Assembly: GCA_020847175.1 (NCBI GenBank)
Contig: JADLCM010000039.1
Coordinates: 80,843-144,842, forward strand
DNA from: Phycisphaerales bacterium
GTDB taxonomy: Bacteria; Planctomycetota; Phycisphaerae; Phycisphaerales; UBA1924
Reading direction: 5' to 3'
Length of the DNA stretch: 64,000 nt
Below the pieces are notes generated by a model. The model was not told where the DNA came from. It saw only the letters and a list, made by a program, of their open reading frames with translations, and made no database searches. The position numbers and the translations under genes are program-made. Below, piece after piece: positions 19,853-27,743 of this stretch; position 1 is the first letter of the stretch, and every line of letters starts with the position of its first letter.

Positions 19853-20653
19853 ATGAACGCCGAAACGCTGGTCAAAGAAGGCAAGCTGGACGAGGCGCTC
19901 GCCGCCCTCAAGCAGGAGGTGCGGGCCAAGGCCGGTGATGCGCGCCTGCGGGTCTTTCTCTTCCAGCTCCAGGCGGTGATGGGGGCGTGGGAAGGGGCGA
20001 TGACGCAACTCAACGTGGCGGCGGACCTCGACGCGGCCAACAGCATGATGGCCCAGGTCTGCCGCCCGGCCCTCCAGGCCGAGGCCCTGCGCGCCGAGGT
20101 CTTCAAGGGGCAGCGGGCCCCGCTGGTCTTCGGCGAGCCCGAGCCGTGGATCGGCCCCCTGGTGCAGGCGGCGATGCTCTTCGGGCAGGGAAAGTTCGAG
20201 GCCGGGGCCGCGCTCCGCGACCAGGCCTTCGATCTCGCCCCCGCGCGGGCGGGGATGATCAACGACGAGCGTTTCGAGTGGCTCGCCGACGCCGACGGGC
20301 GGATGGGCCCGGTGGTCGAGGCGCTCATCGAGGGGCGGTACTACTGGGTGCCGCTCACCCGGGTCCATGAACTGCGCGTCGATGCGCCGACCGACCTGCG
20401 CGACCTCATCTGGACACCCGCGACATTCCGCTGGACGAACGGGGGCGAGTCGGTGGCGCTGCTCTTCGCGCGCTATCCCGGCAGCGAGTCGAGCCGCGAT
20501 CCGCGCGTGCGCCTCGGGCGCGCGACCGAGTGGGCCGAGCGCGAGGCCGGGGTGGTGACGGGCCTGGGGCAGCGGATGCTCGCGACCGACGCGGGGGAGT
20601 ACCCGATGCTGGAGGCGCGCCTGGTGAGGTTCGAGGAGGCCTCGGGTGGCTGA
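19853..20653 (+). CDS. tagJ: Type VI secretion accessory protein TagJ (ImpE/SciE family)
   Basis: TagJ (ImpE) is an accessory T6SS protein that contacts the TssB/ClpV sheath-recycling machinery in some systems. The 266-residue protein starts with a TPR-like helical part (LVKEGKLDEALAALKQEVRA, LRVFLFQLQAVMGAWEGAM), as in the family, followed by a C-terminal domain with RYYWVPLTRVHELRVDAPTD and DLIWTPATFRW that is diagnostic of ImpE. The Shine-Dalgarno GGAGGGG is four bases before the ATG. It is the first gene of a tightly packed block tagJ-tssE-tssF-tssG, and its stop overlaps the tssE start by 8 bp. Confidence 0.88.
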   Translation: MNAETLVKEGKLDEALAALKQEVRAKAGDARLRVFLFQLQAVMGAWEGAMTQLNVAADLDAANSMMAQVCRPALQAEALRAEVFKGQRAPLVFGEPEPWIGPLVQAAMLFGQGKFEAGAALRDQAFDLAPARAGMINDERFEWLADADGRMGPVVEALIEGRYYWVPLTRVHELRVDAPTDLRDLIWTPATFRWTNGGESVALLFARYPGSESSRDPRVRLGRATEWAEREAGVVTGLGQRMLATDAGEYPMLEARLVRFEEASGG

Positions 20654-21152
20654 ACTCCTCCCCAGCGAACGCCTGCAGCCCTGCCTGATCGACCGCCTCG
20701 TGGACGACGAGCCGGAGAAGCAGAAGGAGCCGCGCGAGCGCCGGGTCTTCTCGATGCGCCAGCTCCGGGCGGCGGTGCTGCGCGACCTCTCGTGGCTGCT
20801 CAACGCGTCCAGCAAGGGCAACACCGGGGAACTCACCGACTTCCCGGAGGCGTCGATGAGCGTGATCAACTACGGAATGCCCGACTACACGGGGCGCACG
20901 GTCTCGGTGCTCACGCCGGGTGAACTGGAGCAGGCGATCCGCAAGGCGATCGAGTTCTTCGAGCCGCGCATCCTGCGCGGGAGCCTGCGGGTCACGACGG
21001 CGCCGCGCCGGGAACAGCCCGGGTTCAACACGGTGGCGATCGAGGTGAACGGGGACATGTGGGCTCAGCCCGTGCCCGAGCACCTGCTGCTGCGGACGGA
21101 GGTGGACCTGGAGACGGGCCAGTGCCGCCTGCGGGAGGCGAGCCGTGGATAG
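20646..21152 (+). CDS. tssE: Type VI secretion baseplate protein TssE (gp25-like)
   Basis: TssE is a baseplate wedge component homologous to phage T4 gp25. The 168-residue protein shows an N-terminal helix-rich part (RQLRAAVLRDLSWLLNASSK) and the gp25 core: SVINYGMPDYTG, LEQAIRKAIEFFEPRILRGS and a C-terminal strand segment. The RDLxWLLN motif is characteristic of TssE. The start is a GTG at 20646 with GAGGAGG six bases upstream, inside the end of tagJ. Its own stop overlaps the tssF start by 8 bp. Confidence 0.92.
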   Translation: MAELLPSERLQPCLIDRLVDDEPEKQKEPRERRVFSMRQLRAAVLRDLSWLLNASSKGNTGELTDFPEASMSVINYGMPDYTGRTVSVLTPGELEQAIRKAIEFFEPRILRGSLRVTTAPRREQPGFNTVAIEVNGDMWAQPVPEHLLLRTEVDLETGQCRLREASRG

Positions 21153-23070
21153 GCGCCTGCTGCGGTACTACGAGCGAGAGCTGGCGCATCTCCGCAAGAG
21201 CGCCGGGGAGTATGCGCGCGAGTTTCCGAAGATCGCCAAGCGCCTGGAACTGGACGAGAACGAGTGCCCCGACCCGTACGTCGAGCGCCTGCTGGAAGGG
21301 TTCGCCTTTCTCGCGGCACGGGTGCAGCTGAAACTGGACGCAGAGTTTCCGCGCTTCACGCAGCACCTGCTTGAGGCCGTCTACCCCCAGTACCTGGCGC
21401 CCTTGCCCTCGATGTGCATCACGCAGTTCACGCCCGACCATCACGACGCGGCCCTCGCACCGGGGCTCAAGGTGCCGCGGGGCACGCCCCTGCGCAGCAC
21501 CATCGGCAAGGGCGAGCGCACGGCGTGCGAGTTCCGCACGGGGCACGAGATCACGCTCCTCCCGCTGCGTCTCACCGAGGCGCAGTACTACACCCGCGAG
21601 ATGGGCGTGCTCGACCTGCCGGGCGACGTGCTGGGGCGCGCGGGGGCCCGCTCGGCGCTCCGCGTGCGCCTCGAGGCCACGGCGGGGCTGACGTTTGCGG
21701 AGCTCGCGCTGGGCGACCTCGGCCTGCACTTCGCCGGGGCGGACCAGACCCCCATGCGCCTGCACGAACTGCTGCTCACCCGGTGCGCGGGCGTGGTGGT
21801 GCGCCCCCCCGGCAAGCCCGCGCCCTGGACGCGGATCATCCCGGGGTCGAACGTGGCGCCGGTGGGCTACGAAGACGACCAGGCCCTCCTGCCCCTGTCG
21901 CCGCGCTCGTTCCACGGCTACCGGCTGCTGCACGAATACTTCGCCCTGCCCCAGCGCTACCTGTTCGCCGACGTGCGCGGCCTCGGGACGGTGATCCGGG
22001 GGGCGCAGGCGAAGGTGAAGGAGCTCGACGTCATCTTCGTCTGCGACCAGGAGGACCGGGCGCTCGAGGGCATGGTCTCGGCGACCAACGTGCAGCTCTT
22101 CTGCGTGCCGGCGATCAATCTCTTCCCGCGCCGGGCCGACCGCATTCACGTGAGCGACGCCGAGTGGGAGTATCACGTAGTGCCCGACCGCACCCGCCCT
22201 ATGGACTACGAGATCTTCGACGTGCTCGGCGTCGAGGGGTACGGCGAAAAGGGCGAGGAGCAGCAGCGTTTCCGCCCGTTCTACGCCGCCAGCGACTTCT
22301 CTGACGCCCAGGGCGAGGCGTACTTCGCGCTGTCGAGGCGCCCCCGGAGTCTCACCGACCGCGAGAAGCGCAAGGCCGTGGACGAACGCACCGGCGTCTT
22401 CCAGTCCACCAGCCTCACCTACCACGGTTCGGAGGTGTTCGTCTCGATCGTGGACTCGAAGAACGCCCCCTTCCGCTCCGACCTGCGCCAACTCGGCGTC
22501 GAAGCCCTGTGCACCAACCGGCACCTTCCCGTGATGATGCCCCTGGGCCCCGGGGCGGGGCGAACCGACTTCACCACCGATCTCGGGCCTTCGGTGCAGT
22601 CGGTGCGCGTGCTGGGCAAGGCCACCCGTCCGCGCGAGAGTTTCGGCGAAGGCGAGACCGCGTGGCGCCTCATCAGCCATCTCACCCTCAACTACCTCTC
22701 CCTCGTCGATGCCTCCGACGAGCGCGTCGGGGCCGCGGCTCTCCGCGATCTTCTGCGCCTCTACGCCGACGCCTCCGACCCCGTCGCCCGCAAGCAGGTG
22801 GACGGCGTCCGCAGTGTGACCTCCCGGCCCGTGGTGCGGCGCGTCAGCACGCCCGGGCCCATCGCCTTCGCCCGGGGGCTCGAGATCGAAGTCACACTGG
22901 ACGATGCCATGTTCGAGGGCGTCGGCATTCATGTCCTCGCGGGGGCGCTCGAACGCTTCTTCAGCAAGTACGTCTCGATCAACTCGTTCACCGAAACCGT
23001 GCTCCGCTCCAGCGAGCGAGGGGTCATCAAGCGATGGGCGGCGAGGATCGGACAGCGAGCGATCGTCTGA
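21145..23070 (+). CDS. tssF: Type VI secretion baseplate protein TssF (VasA)
   Basis: TssF is the large wedge protein of the T6SS baseplate. The 641-residue protein opens with the family signature LLRYYERELAHLRKSAGEYA, PKIAKRLEL and YVERLLEGFAFLAARVQLKL, followed by HLLEAVYPQYLAPLPSM. A later segment (FALPQRYLFADVRGL) and the end RGVIKRWAARIGQRAIV are also typical. The start is a GTG with GGGAGG six bases upstream. Its end overlaps tssG by 37 bp, so translation of the two is probably coupled. Confidence 0.94.
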   Translation: MDRRLLRYYERELAHLRKSAGEYAREFPKIAKRLELDENECPDPYVERLLEGFAFLAARVQLKLDAEFPRFTQHLLEAVYPQYLAPLPSMCITQFTPDHHDAALAPGLKVPRGTPLRSTIGKGERTACEFRTGHEITLLPLRLTEAQYYTREMGVLDLPGDVLGRAGARSALRVRLEATAGLTFAELALGDLGLHFAGADQTPMRLHELLLTRCAGVVVRPPGKPAPWTRIIPGSNVAPVGYEDDQALLPLSPRSFHGYRLLHEYFALPQRYLFADVRGLGTVIRGAQAKVKELDVIFVCDQEDRALEGMVSATNVQLFCVPAINLFPRRADRIHVSDAEWEYHVVPDRTRPMDYEIFDVLGVEGYGEKGEEQQRFRPFYAASDFSDAQGEAYFALSRRPRSLTDREKRKAVDERTGVFQSTSLTYHGSEVFVSIVDSKNAPFRSDLRQLGVEALCTNRHLPVMMPLGPGAGRTDFTTDLGPSVQSVRVLGKATRPRESFGEGETAWRLISHLTLNYLSLVDASDERVGAAALRDLLRLYADASDPVARKQVDGVRSVTSRPVVRRVSTPGPIAFARGLEIEVTLDDAMFEGVGIHVLAGALERFFSKYVSINSFTETVLRSSERGVIKRWAARIGQRAIV

Positions 23071-24140
23071 CCGCGGCGGATGCGCCCCCGGGCGCCCCCG
23101 CCCCGGATGACCCGTTCGCGGGCCCGGCGTGGCGCGATGCGCCCGCGATCAGCGTCCTGCTCGAGGAGATCCGCGCCGACCCCTTCAACTACGACTTTCT
23201 CGCCGTCGTGCGCCGCCTGGAGTGCCTGGCGAGCGACCGGCCCCGCACGGGCACCAGCACCAGCCCGGCGGGCGATGTCGTCCGGTTCGGGCAGGAACCC
23301 TCGCTGGCCTTCGCGCCCTCTGGGCTGCGCGCCGTGGAGGATCCGTTCGCGACCCGTCCGCCGCGCATCGTGCAGGCGATCTTCGGCTTGCTCGGGCCCA
23401 ACGGCCCCCTGCCCCTGCACCTCACCGACTTCATCCGCGAGCGGGTGATCCATGTGAAGGACCGGAGCCTGCTCCGGTTCCTCGACCTCTTCCATCACCG
23501 GCTCACCGCGATGTTCTACCGCGCGTGGGCGCTCAACCAGCCCGTCACCCACCGCGACCGCCCGGGCGATGATCGCTTCGCGCGCTACGTCGCGAGCCTG
23601 TGCGGCCTGGGGATGGACCCGCTCCTGGAGCGCGACCAGGCCCCGGACCTCGCGAAGTTCCACTACGCCGGGCGACTCGGGCTGCACACGAGGAACGCCG
23701 AAGGCCTCGCCTGCATCGTCGAGGATTTCTTCAAAGTGCCCTGCCGACTGACTCAGTTTGTGGGGCAGTGGATGGAACTCCCCCCTGATGCGCAGTGCCG
23801 CCTCGGCGCCGGCCCGGCCACGGGGCAATTGGGGCGGAGCGTGATCGTGGGGCGGAAGTTCTGGGAGTGCCAGCAGAAGTTCCGCTTCGAGCTCGGGCCG
23901 ATGAGCCTCCGCGACTTCGAGCGGTTCCTGCCCTCGGGCACGAGTTTCGGGCGGCTGGTCGCCTGGGTGCGGAACTACACCTGCGATGAGTATTCATGGG
24001 ATGCACGCCTGATCCTGAAGGCCGCCGATGTGCCGCGCACCCGCCTCGGCGGCTTCGGTCGCCTCGGGTGGACGACGTGGCTCTCGACCGCGCCCTTCAC
24101 GCGCGATGCGGCGGACCTCGTCCTCCAGCCGCGCGCCTAG
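23034..24140 (+). CDS. tssG: Type VI secretion baseplate protein TssG (VasB)
   Basis: TssG joins two TssF copies in the baseplate wedge. The 368-residue protein has the expected motifs: DPFNYDFLAVVRRLECL, VRFGQEPSLAFAPS, FGLLGPNGPLPLHLTDFI, FLDLFHHRLTAMFYRAW, ENPxxx-like NAEGLACIVEDFFKVPC and the late LGPMSLRDFERFLPSG. The longer open frame upstream is an artefact, because tssF is coded there; the ATG at 23034 with GAGGGG nine bases upstream is the likely start. No clpV, vgrG, tssA, tssB, tssC or hcp gene follows in the window. Confidence 0.93.
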   Translation: MGGEDRTASDRLTAADAPPGAPAPDDPFAGPAWRDAPAISVLLEEIRADPFNYDFLAVVRRLECLASDRPRTGTSTSPAGDVVRFGQEPSLAFAPSGLRAVEDPFATRPPRIVQAIFGLLGPNGPLPLHLTDFIRERVIHVKDRSLLRFLDLFHHRLTAMFYRAWALNQPVTHRDRPGDDRFARYVASLCGLGMDPLLERDQAPDLAKFHYAGRLGLHTRNAEGLACIVEDFFKVPCRLTQFVGQWMELPPDAQCRLGAGPATGQLGRSVIVGRKFWECQQKFRFELGPMSLRDFERFLPSGTSFGRLVAWVRNYTCDEYSWDARLILKAADVPRTRLGGFGRLGWTTWLSTAPFTRDAADLVLQPRA

Positions 24141-24318
24141 GGGCGCTCCGCCCGCATCCCGGCTCCTCATCGTGCCGGCGTCGCATGGGGTCCTCGCCCG
24201 GCGCGCATCCGGCCGCGGCGGCGGCACCCGGGCAGCCGGGGCCGCCGGGGCGTGGGCATCCTCGACCGCGCGCTAGCATCTCCGCCCCGGGCCGGGGCCG
24301 GTCAAGGAGCGCACGGGC

Positions 24319-24846
24319 ATGGCGTGGTGGATTCCGCTGTTGATCTTCATCGCCCGGGTCGGCGACGTCTCCATCGGAACGATCCGCACGATCCTCGTCA
24401 CCAGCGGCTACAAGAAGTCTGCGGCACTGCTCGGCTTCTGCGAGGTCACGATCTGGGTCCTCGCCGTGAGCGGCGTCATCCAGAACCTGCACAACGTCTG
24501 GTCGGTGCTCTCCTATGCCGGGGGGTACGCCGCGGGCGTGCTCGTGGGCATGACCATCGAAGAACGCCTGGCGTTGGGGTACCGCGTGGTGCGGGTGATC
24601 TCGCTCCAGCAGAACGGCAACCTCTGCGAACGCCTGCGGGCCGATGACTGGCGGGCGACACGGGTCAACGGTCAGGGCCGCAACGGTCCCATCGAGATCG
24701 CCTTCCTTGTCATCCCGCGGCGCGAACAGGCCGCGCTGCTCGATGACATCCGCCGCATCACCCCGGACGCATTCATCACCGTCGAGCGCGTCGAGCGCCC
24801 CCACGGGGCCAACTTCGGGCCCCTCGCCGCGGCGGTGAGGAAGTGA
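24319..24846 (+). CDS. DUF2179 / UPF0316 family membrane protein
   Basis: This 175-residue protein has three hydrophobic N-terminal helices (about residues 1-80) with the family motif IARVGDVSIGTIRTILVTSG and AGGYAAGVLVGMTIEERLALG, then a soluble C-terminal DUF2179 domain with the stretch ARIxxG-like WRATRVNGQGRNGPIEIAF. It matches UPF0316 proteins, whose role is unknown. AAGGAGCG lies eight to nine bases before the ATG. It is preceded by a 177-bp gap after tssG with no visible terminator. Confidence 0.87.
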   Translation: MAWWIPLLIFIARVGDVSIGTIRTILVTSGYKKSAALLGFCEVTIWVLAVSGVIQNLHNVWSVLSYAGGYAAGVLVGMTIEERLALGYRVVRVISLQQNGNLCERLRADDWRATRVNGQGRNGPIEIAFLVIPRREQAALLDDIRRITPDAFITVERVERPHGANFGPLAAAVRK

Positions 24847-25054
24847 CGATGTGAGACAGTGAAGCAGGAAAGCAGTGCAGGAGCAGCGCGCGCACCCTCG
24901 GGGCCGACGCCGAACCCGAACCTCGCGAACGTCCGGGTTGGCCTCGGAGGGGTGTGCGAACCCGCGCCCGAAGCCCGCTGATTCGCACCGCGTCGCCGAC
25001 GCCCCGGCACCATGCGATCGGCCGCGTCGGCGGCCCGGCGGTGCCCGGGTCGTG

Positions 25055-25060
25055 TACCCT
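25055..25060 (+). promoter_or_regulatory. Predicted leaderless -10 element of the GNAT gene
   Basis: TACCCT is followed by CGGAC and the ATG at 25066. This picks that ATG over ones at 25012 and 25096. Confidence 0.45.
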
Positions 25061-25065
25061 CGGAC

Positions 25066-25602
25066 ATGGGCATCGAACCACGCGAGCGGGGCGCCATGGC
25101 CTTGCCGGGCACGCCGCGCCCGATCCGCGCGAGCGAAGCGTCGAGCCTGCACCGGCTCATCGATGCCTGCTACCGGGAGTACGGGCTGGTGCTGAACCTG
25201 TTCGATGCCTGCGAGCGCCATCTGCTCGACCCCGGGGCGTACTTCCGCGCGCACGGCGGGGCGTTCTGGGTGGTCTGCGACGAGGCCGGCGAGGTGCGGG
25301 CCTCCGCCGCCCTCGACATGCACTTGGTCGATGGGCGTCCGGGCGACGGGCCCGCCGAACTCAAGTCGATGTACGTGGATCCGACGTGGCGTCGGCGCGG
25401 GTGGGGCCGGCGCCTCACGGGCATGGTGATGGACGAGGCCCGGCGGCGCGGGGCCCCGGACATGGAACTCTGGTCAGACACGCGCTTCGGCGCGGCCCAC
25501 GCCATGTACGAAGCGCTCGGATTCGTCCGCTTCGGCGAACGCGCGGTGGACGACTCGAACAACTCGCGGGAGTACGGCTACCGGCGGACGCTCCGGGCCT
25601 GA
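25066..25602 (+). CDS. GNAT-family N-acetyltransferase
   Basis: This 178-residue protein has the GNAT fold that transfers an acetyl group from acetyl-CoA. The acetyl-CoA pyrophosphate loop is visible as ELKSMYVDPTWRRRGWGRRL (motif A, R-x-x-G-x-G/R), followed by a helix and LWSDTRFGAAHAMYEALGFVRFGER, which is motif B with the typical YExLGF. The end (SREYGYRRTL) is normal for this group. The substrate cannot be inferred. It is convergent with the ABC permease gene, whose stop is 9 bp away. Confidence 0.87.
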   Translation: MGIEPRERGAMALPGTPRPIRASEASSLHRLIDACYREYGLVLNLFDACERHLLDPGAYFRAHGGAFWVVCDEAGEVRASAALDMHLVDGRPGDGPAELKSMYVDPTWRRRGWGRRLTGMVMDEARRRGAPDMELWSDTRFGAAHAMYEALGFVRFGERAVDDSNNSREYGYRRTLRA

Positions 25603-25611
25603 ACCCCGGGC

Positions 25612-26994
25612 TTACGCCGACGGGCGAAGGCTGCGCGAGACGCTGGTGCGATAGGCCATGATCGCCGGTACGACCCCGGCGAGGGCGGCGAGCAGCGTCG
25701 CGCCCGCGAGCAGGATGACCATCCACTCCAGCGCCGGCGTCGGCGCGATCGCCAGCCCCACGCGCGCCCGGAGCACCCCCGCGGCAAGGGCCGTGCCTCC
25801 CGCCCCCAGCGCAATGCCGAGGGCCGCTCCGATCAGGCCGATCAGCGCGGACTCGGTGAGAACAAGCCCGAAGACGCGGGCGCGGCTCGCGCCCAGCACG
25901 CGCAGAATCGCCACCTGCCGCCGGCGCTGCTCCATGCTGTTGTAGAGCGCGAGCATGATCGCGATCCCCGACGACAGCAGCACCGCCGTCGCGAGCGCCA
26001 CCAGGACCCGGTCCACGTTTGAGACGATCCGGAAGAGGCCGCGCACCTCTTCACCCGGGGCGGCCACGCGCAGCCCCAGCGATGAGCGCTTCAGTTGCTC
26101 ACCCACCGTGCTGATTGCCGCCGAGGCGCTGCTGCCCTCGCGGGTGGGCACGCGCAGGTAGATGCCCGTGACCTTGCGGTCGCCGGGGGTGAGATCGGCC
26201 TCGGTCGCGGGGGGCGCATCGACGCCCATCTCCGATTCGCGCCGGTCCTGCGCGTGCAGAATCCACGAGGCCGCGATGGGCACGAAGAGCGCCCGGTCAT
26301 GGGCCGAGCCCGTCGCGCGCAGCACGCCCACCACTTCGAACGAATAGTCGTGGTGCAGGTGGACGCCCGCGTGCTCGCGCCCGGCCCCGGCATGGTCCTC
26401 TCCGGCGTGCTCGTCCCCGGCGTGGTCGGCATCAGCGGGCGCGATGTCCTGCACCCGCCCGGCGGCGCGGCTCATGCCGTGCGTCAGGTAGATCCGCTGG
26501 CCCGGGCGCACCCCAGAGATGCGCGCCGCCTCGCTCCCCAGCACCACCTCGAATGTCGAATCAAAGATCCGGCCGGAGGCGAACGCCCAGGGCCGCCCCG
26601 CGTCGGGCTCGAACTCGGTGAAGAACTCGCGCGTGGTCCCCACCACCGGCATACCCCGGAAGCTGTCGCCCACGACCGTGGGAATGGCCCACGCGAGGGG
26701 AACCGCGCGATCCGAATCCTGGTACGCCGTCCACTCGTCCCACAGCAGGTACGCCTGCGGCGCGCCGGTGTAGAACACGCTGTGCAGCACGCTCTCGAGC
26801 TGGCTCGGCTCGCGGCTCGCGAGCAGGTGCATCGTGCCCGTCCCGCTCGCGAAGGCGCGCCGCCCGGCATCGCGCAGGCTCAGAATCACCAGCAGCAGCG
26901 CGACGGCGACCGCCACCGTGAGCGCGGTGATGAGCGTCGAGAACAGCCGCGCCGTCATCGAACGCCGCACGATCGCAAGGTCGGTGAGCGCCAC
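25612..26994 (-). CDS. FtsX/LolC-like ABC transporter permease with a His-rich periplasmic loop
   Basis: This 460-residue permease has the MacB/FtsX layout: one N-terminal transmembrane helix (residues 16-40), a large periplasmic domain to about residue 320, and three C-terminal helices carrying VALATAVLLSSGIAIMLAL and ILRVLGASRARVFGLVLTES, the coupling-helix motif. Within the periplasmic domain, residues 188-215 contain DADHAGDEHAGEDHAG and further His residues, about nine His in 28 positions, which suggests metal binding. It lies 2 bp downstream of the ATPase gene and they form one transporter. Such pairs move lipoproteins, peptides or small hydrophobic compounds; the His-rich loop hints at a link to zinc, copper or nickel. 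Confidence 0.87.
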   Translation of the reverse strand: MALTDLAIVRRSMTARLFSTLITALTVAVAVALLLVILSLRDAGRRAFASGTGTMHLLASREPSQLESVLHSVFYTGAPQAYLLWDEWTAYQDSDRAVPLAWAIPTVVGDSFRGMPVVGTTREFFTEFEPDAGRPWAFASGRIFDSTFEVVLGSEAARISGVRPGQRIYLTHGMSRAAGRVQDIAPADADHAGDEHAGEDHAGAGREHAGVHLHHDYSFEVVGVLRATGSAHDRALFVPIAASWILHAQDRRESEMGVDAPPATEADLTPGDRKVTGIYLRVPTREGSSASAAISTVGEQLKRSSLGLRVAAPGEEVRGLFRIVSNVDRVLVALATAVLLSSGIAIMLALYNSMEQRRRQVAILRVLGASRARVFGLVLTESALIGLIGAALGIALGAGGTALAAGVLRARVGLAIAPTPALEWMVILLAGATLLAALAGVVPAIMAYRTSVSRSLRPSA

Positions 26995-26996
26995 GG

Positions 26997-27689
26997 TCAG
27001 GCCCTCCCCGGCGCGCCGGCCATGCGCGCGCCCTCAGCGAGGTCCGCCAGCACGGTGCGCCGCTCAAAGCGCGACGCCATCGCGGGGTCGTGGCTCACGC
27101 ACAGCAGGGCCGCGCCGCACTCCCGGCACGCCGACTGGATCAGGTTCATGGCCTCCGCGGCGCGCTCGGGGTCCAGGCTCGCGGTGGGCTCGTCGGCGAG
27201 CACCAGTTTCGGCGTGCAGGCCAGGGCCCGCGCGACCGCGACGCGCTGCTGCTGCCCCACGCTCAGCGCCTCCGGGGTCGCCTCGGTTCGGTCGATGCCC
27301 AGGCGCTCCAGCAGGGCCCGCGCCCGCGCCCGATGCTCGCGCCGCGGAATGGGCGAGAACATGAGCGCCGCCATCACGTTCTCCAGGGCGGAGAACCCGC
27401 TCAGCAGATTGAACGTCTGAAAGATCATGCCCACCAGCCGGCCCCGGAGCAGGTCGCGGGCCGCCGCGCGCCGGGCGAACATGTCCTCGCCGGCGATTTC
27501 GATGCGCCCCGCCTGCGGCTCCAGCAGCCCCGCGATGAGGTGCAGAAGCGTGCTCTTGCCCGCCCCCGATGCAGCGGTCAGCAGCATCTGCTCCCCGGGC
27601 GCGAGTTCAAGGTGCGCGATGCGAACCGCGGGCGACGGAGCGCCGGGATAGGCGAACATGAGGTGGTCGATGGCGAGTGCCGCGCTCAT
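26997..27689 (-). CDS. ABC transporter ATP-binding protein (LolD/MacB type)
   Basis: The 230-residue ATPase has a Walker A at about residues 41-48 (SGAGKST, preceded by Ala-Ala where Gly is usual), Q-loop FQTFNLL, signature LSVGQQQRVAVARAL, Walker B LVLADEPTASLDP and a switch His in VSHDP. The signature has LSVGQ in place of LSGGQ, a known variation. The gene is the first of a two-gene operon with the FtsX-like permease 2 bp downstream. TAGACT lies seven bases before the ATG. Confidence 0.93.
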   Translation of the reverse strand: MSAALAIDHLMFAYPGAPSPAVRIAHLELAPGEQMLLTAASGAGKSTLLHLIAGLLEPQAGRIEIAGEDMFARRAAARDLLRGRLVGMIFQTFNLLSGFSALENVMAALMFSPIPRREHRARARALLERLGIDRTEATPEALSVGQQQRVAVARALACTPKLVLADEPTASLDPERAAEAMNLIQSACRECGAALLCVSHDPAMASRFERRTVLADLAEGARMAGAPGRA

Positions 27690-27696
27690 GGCCCGG

Positions 27697-27702
27697 AGTC
27701 TA
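27697..27702 (-). promoter_or_regulatory. Predicted leaderless -10 element of the ABC transporter operon
   Basis: TAGACT on the minus strand, then CCGGGCC, then ATG of the ATPase gene (seven-base gap). Confidence 0.5.
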
Positions 27703-27743
27703 GGGGAGAGCCGATGCCGAAACCGCCCGCGCGCCCCTCGGCA

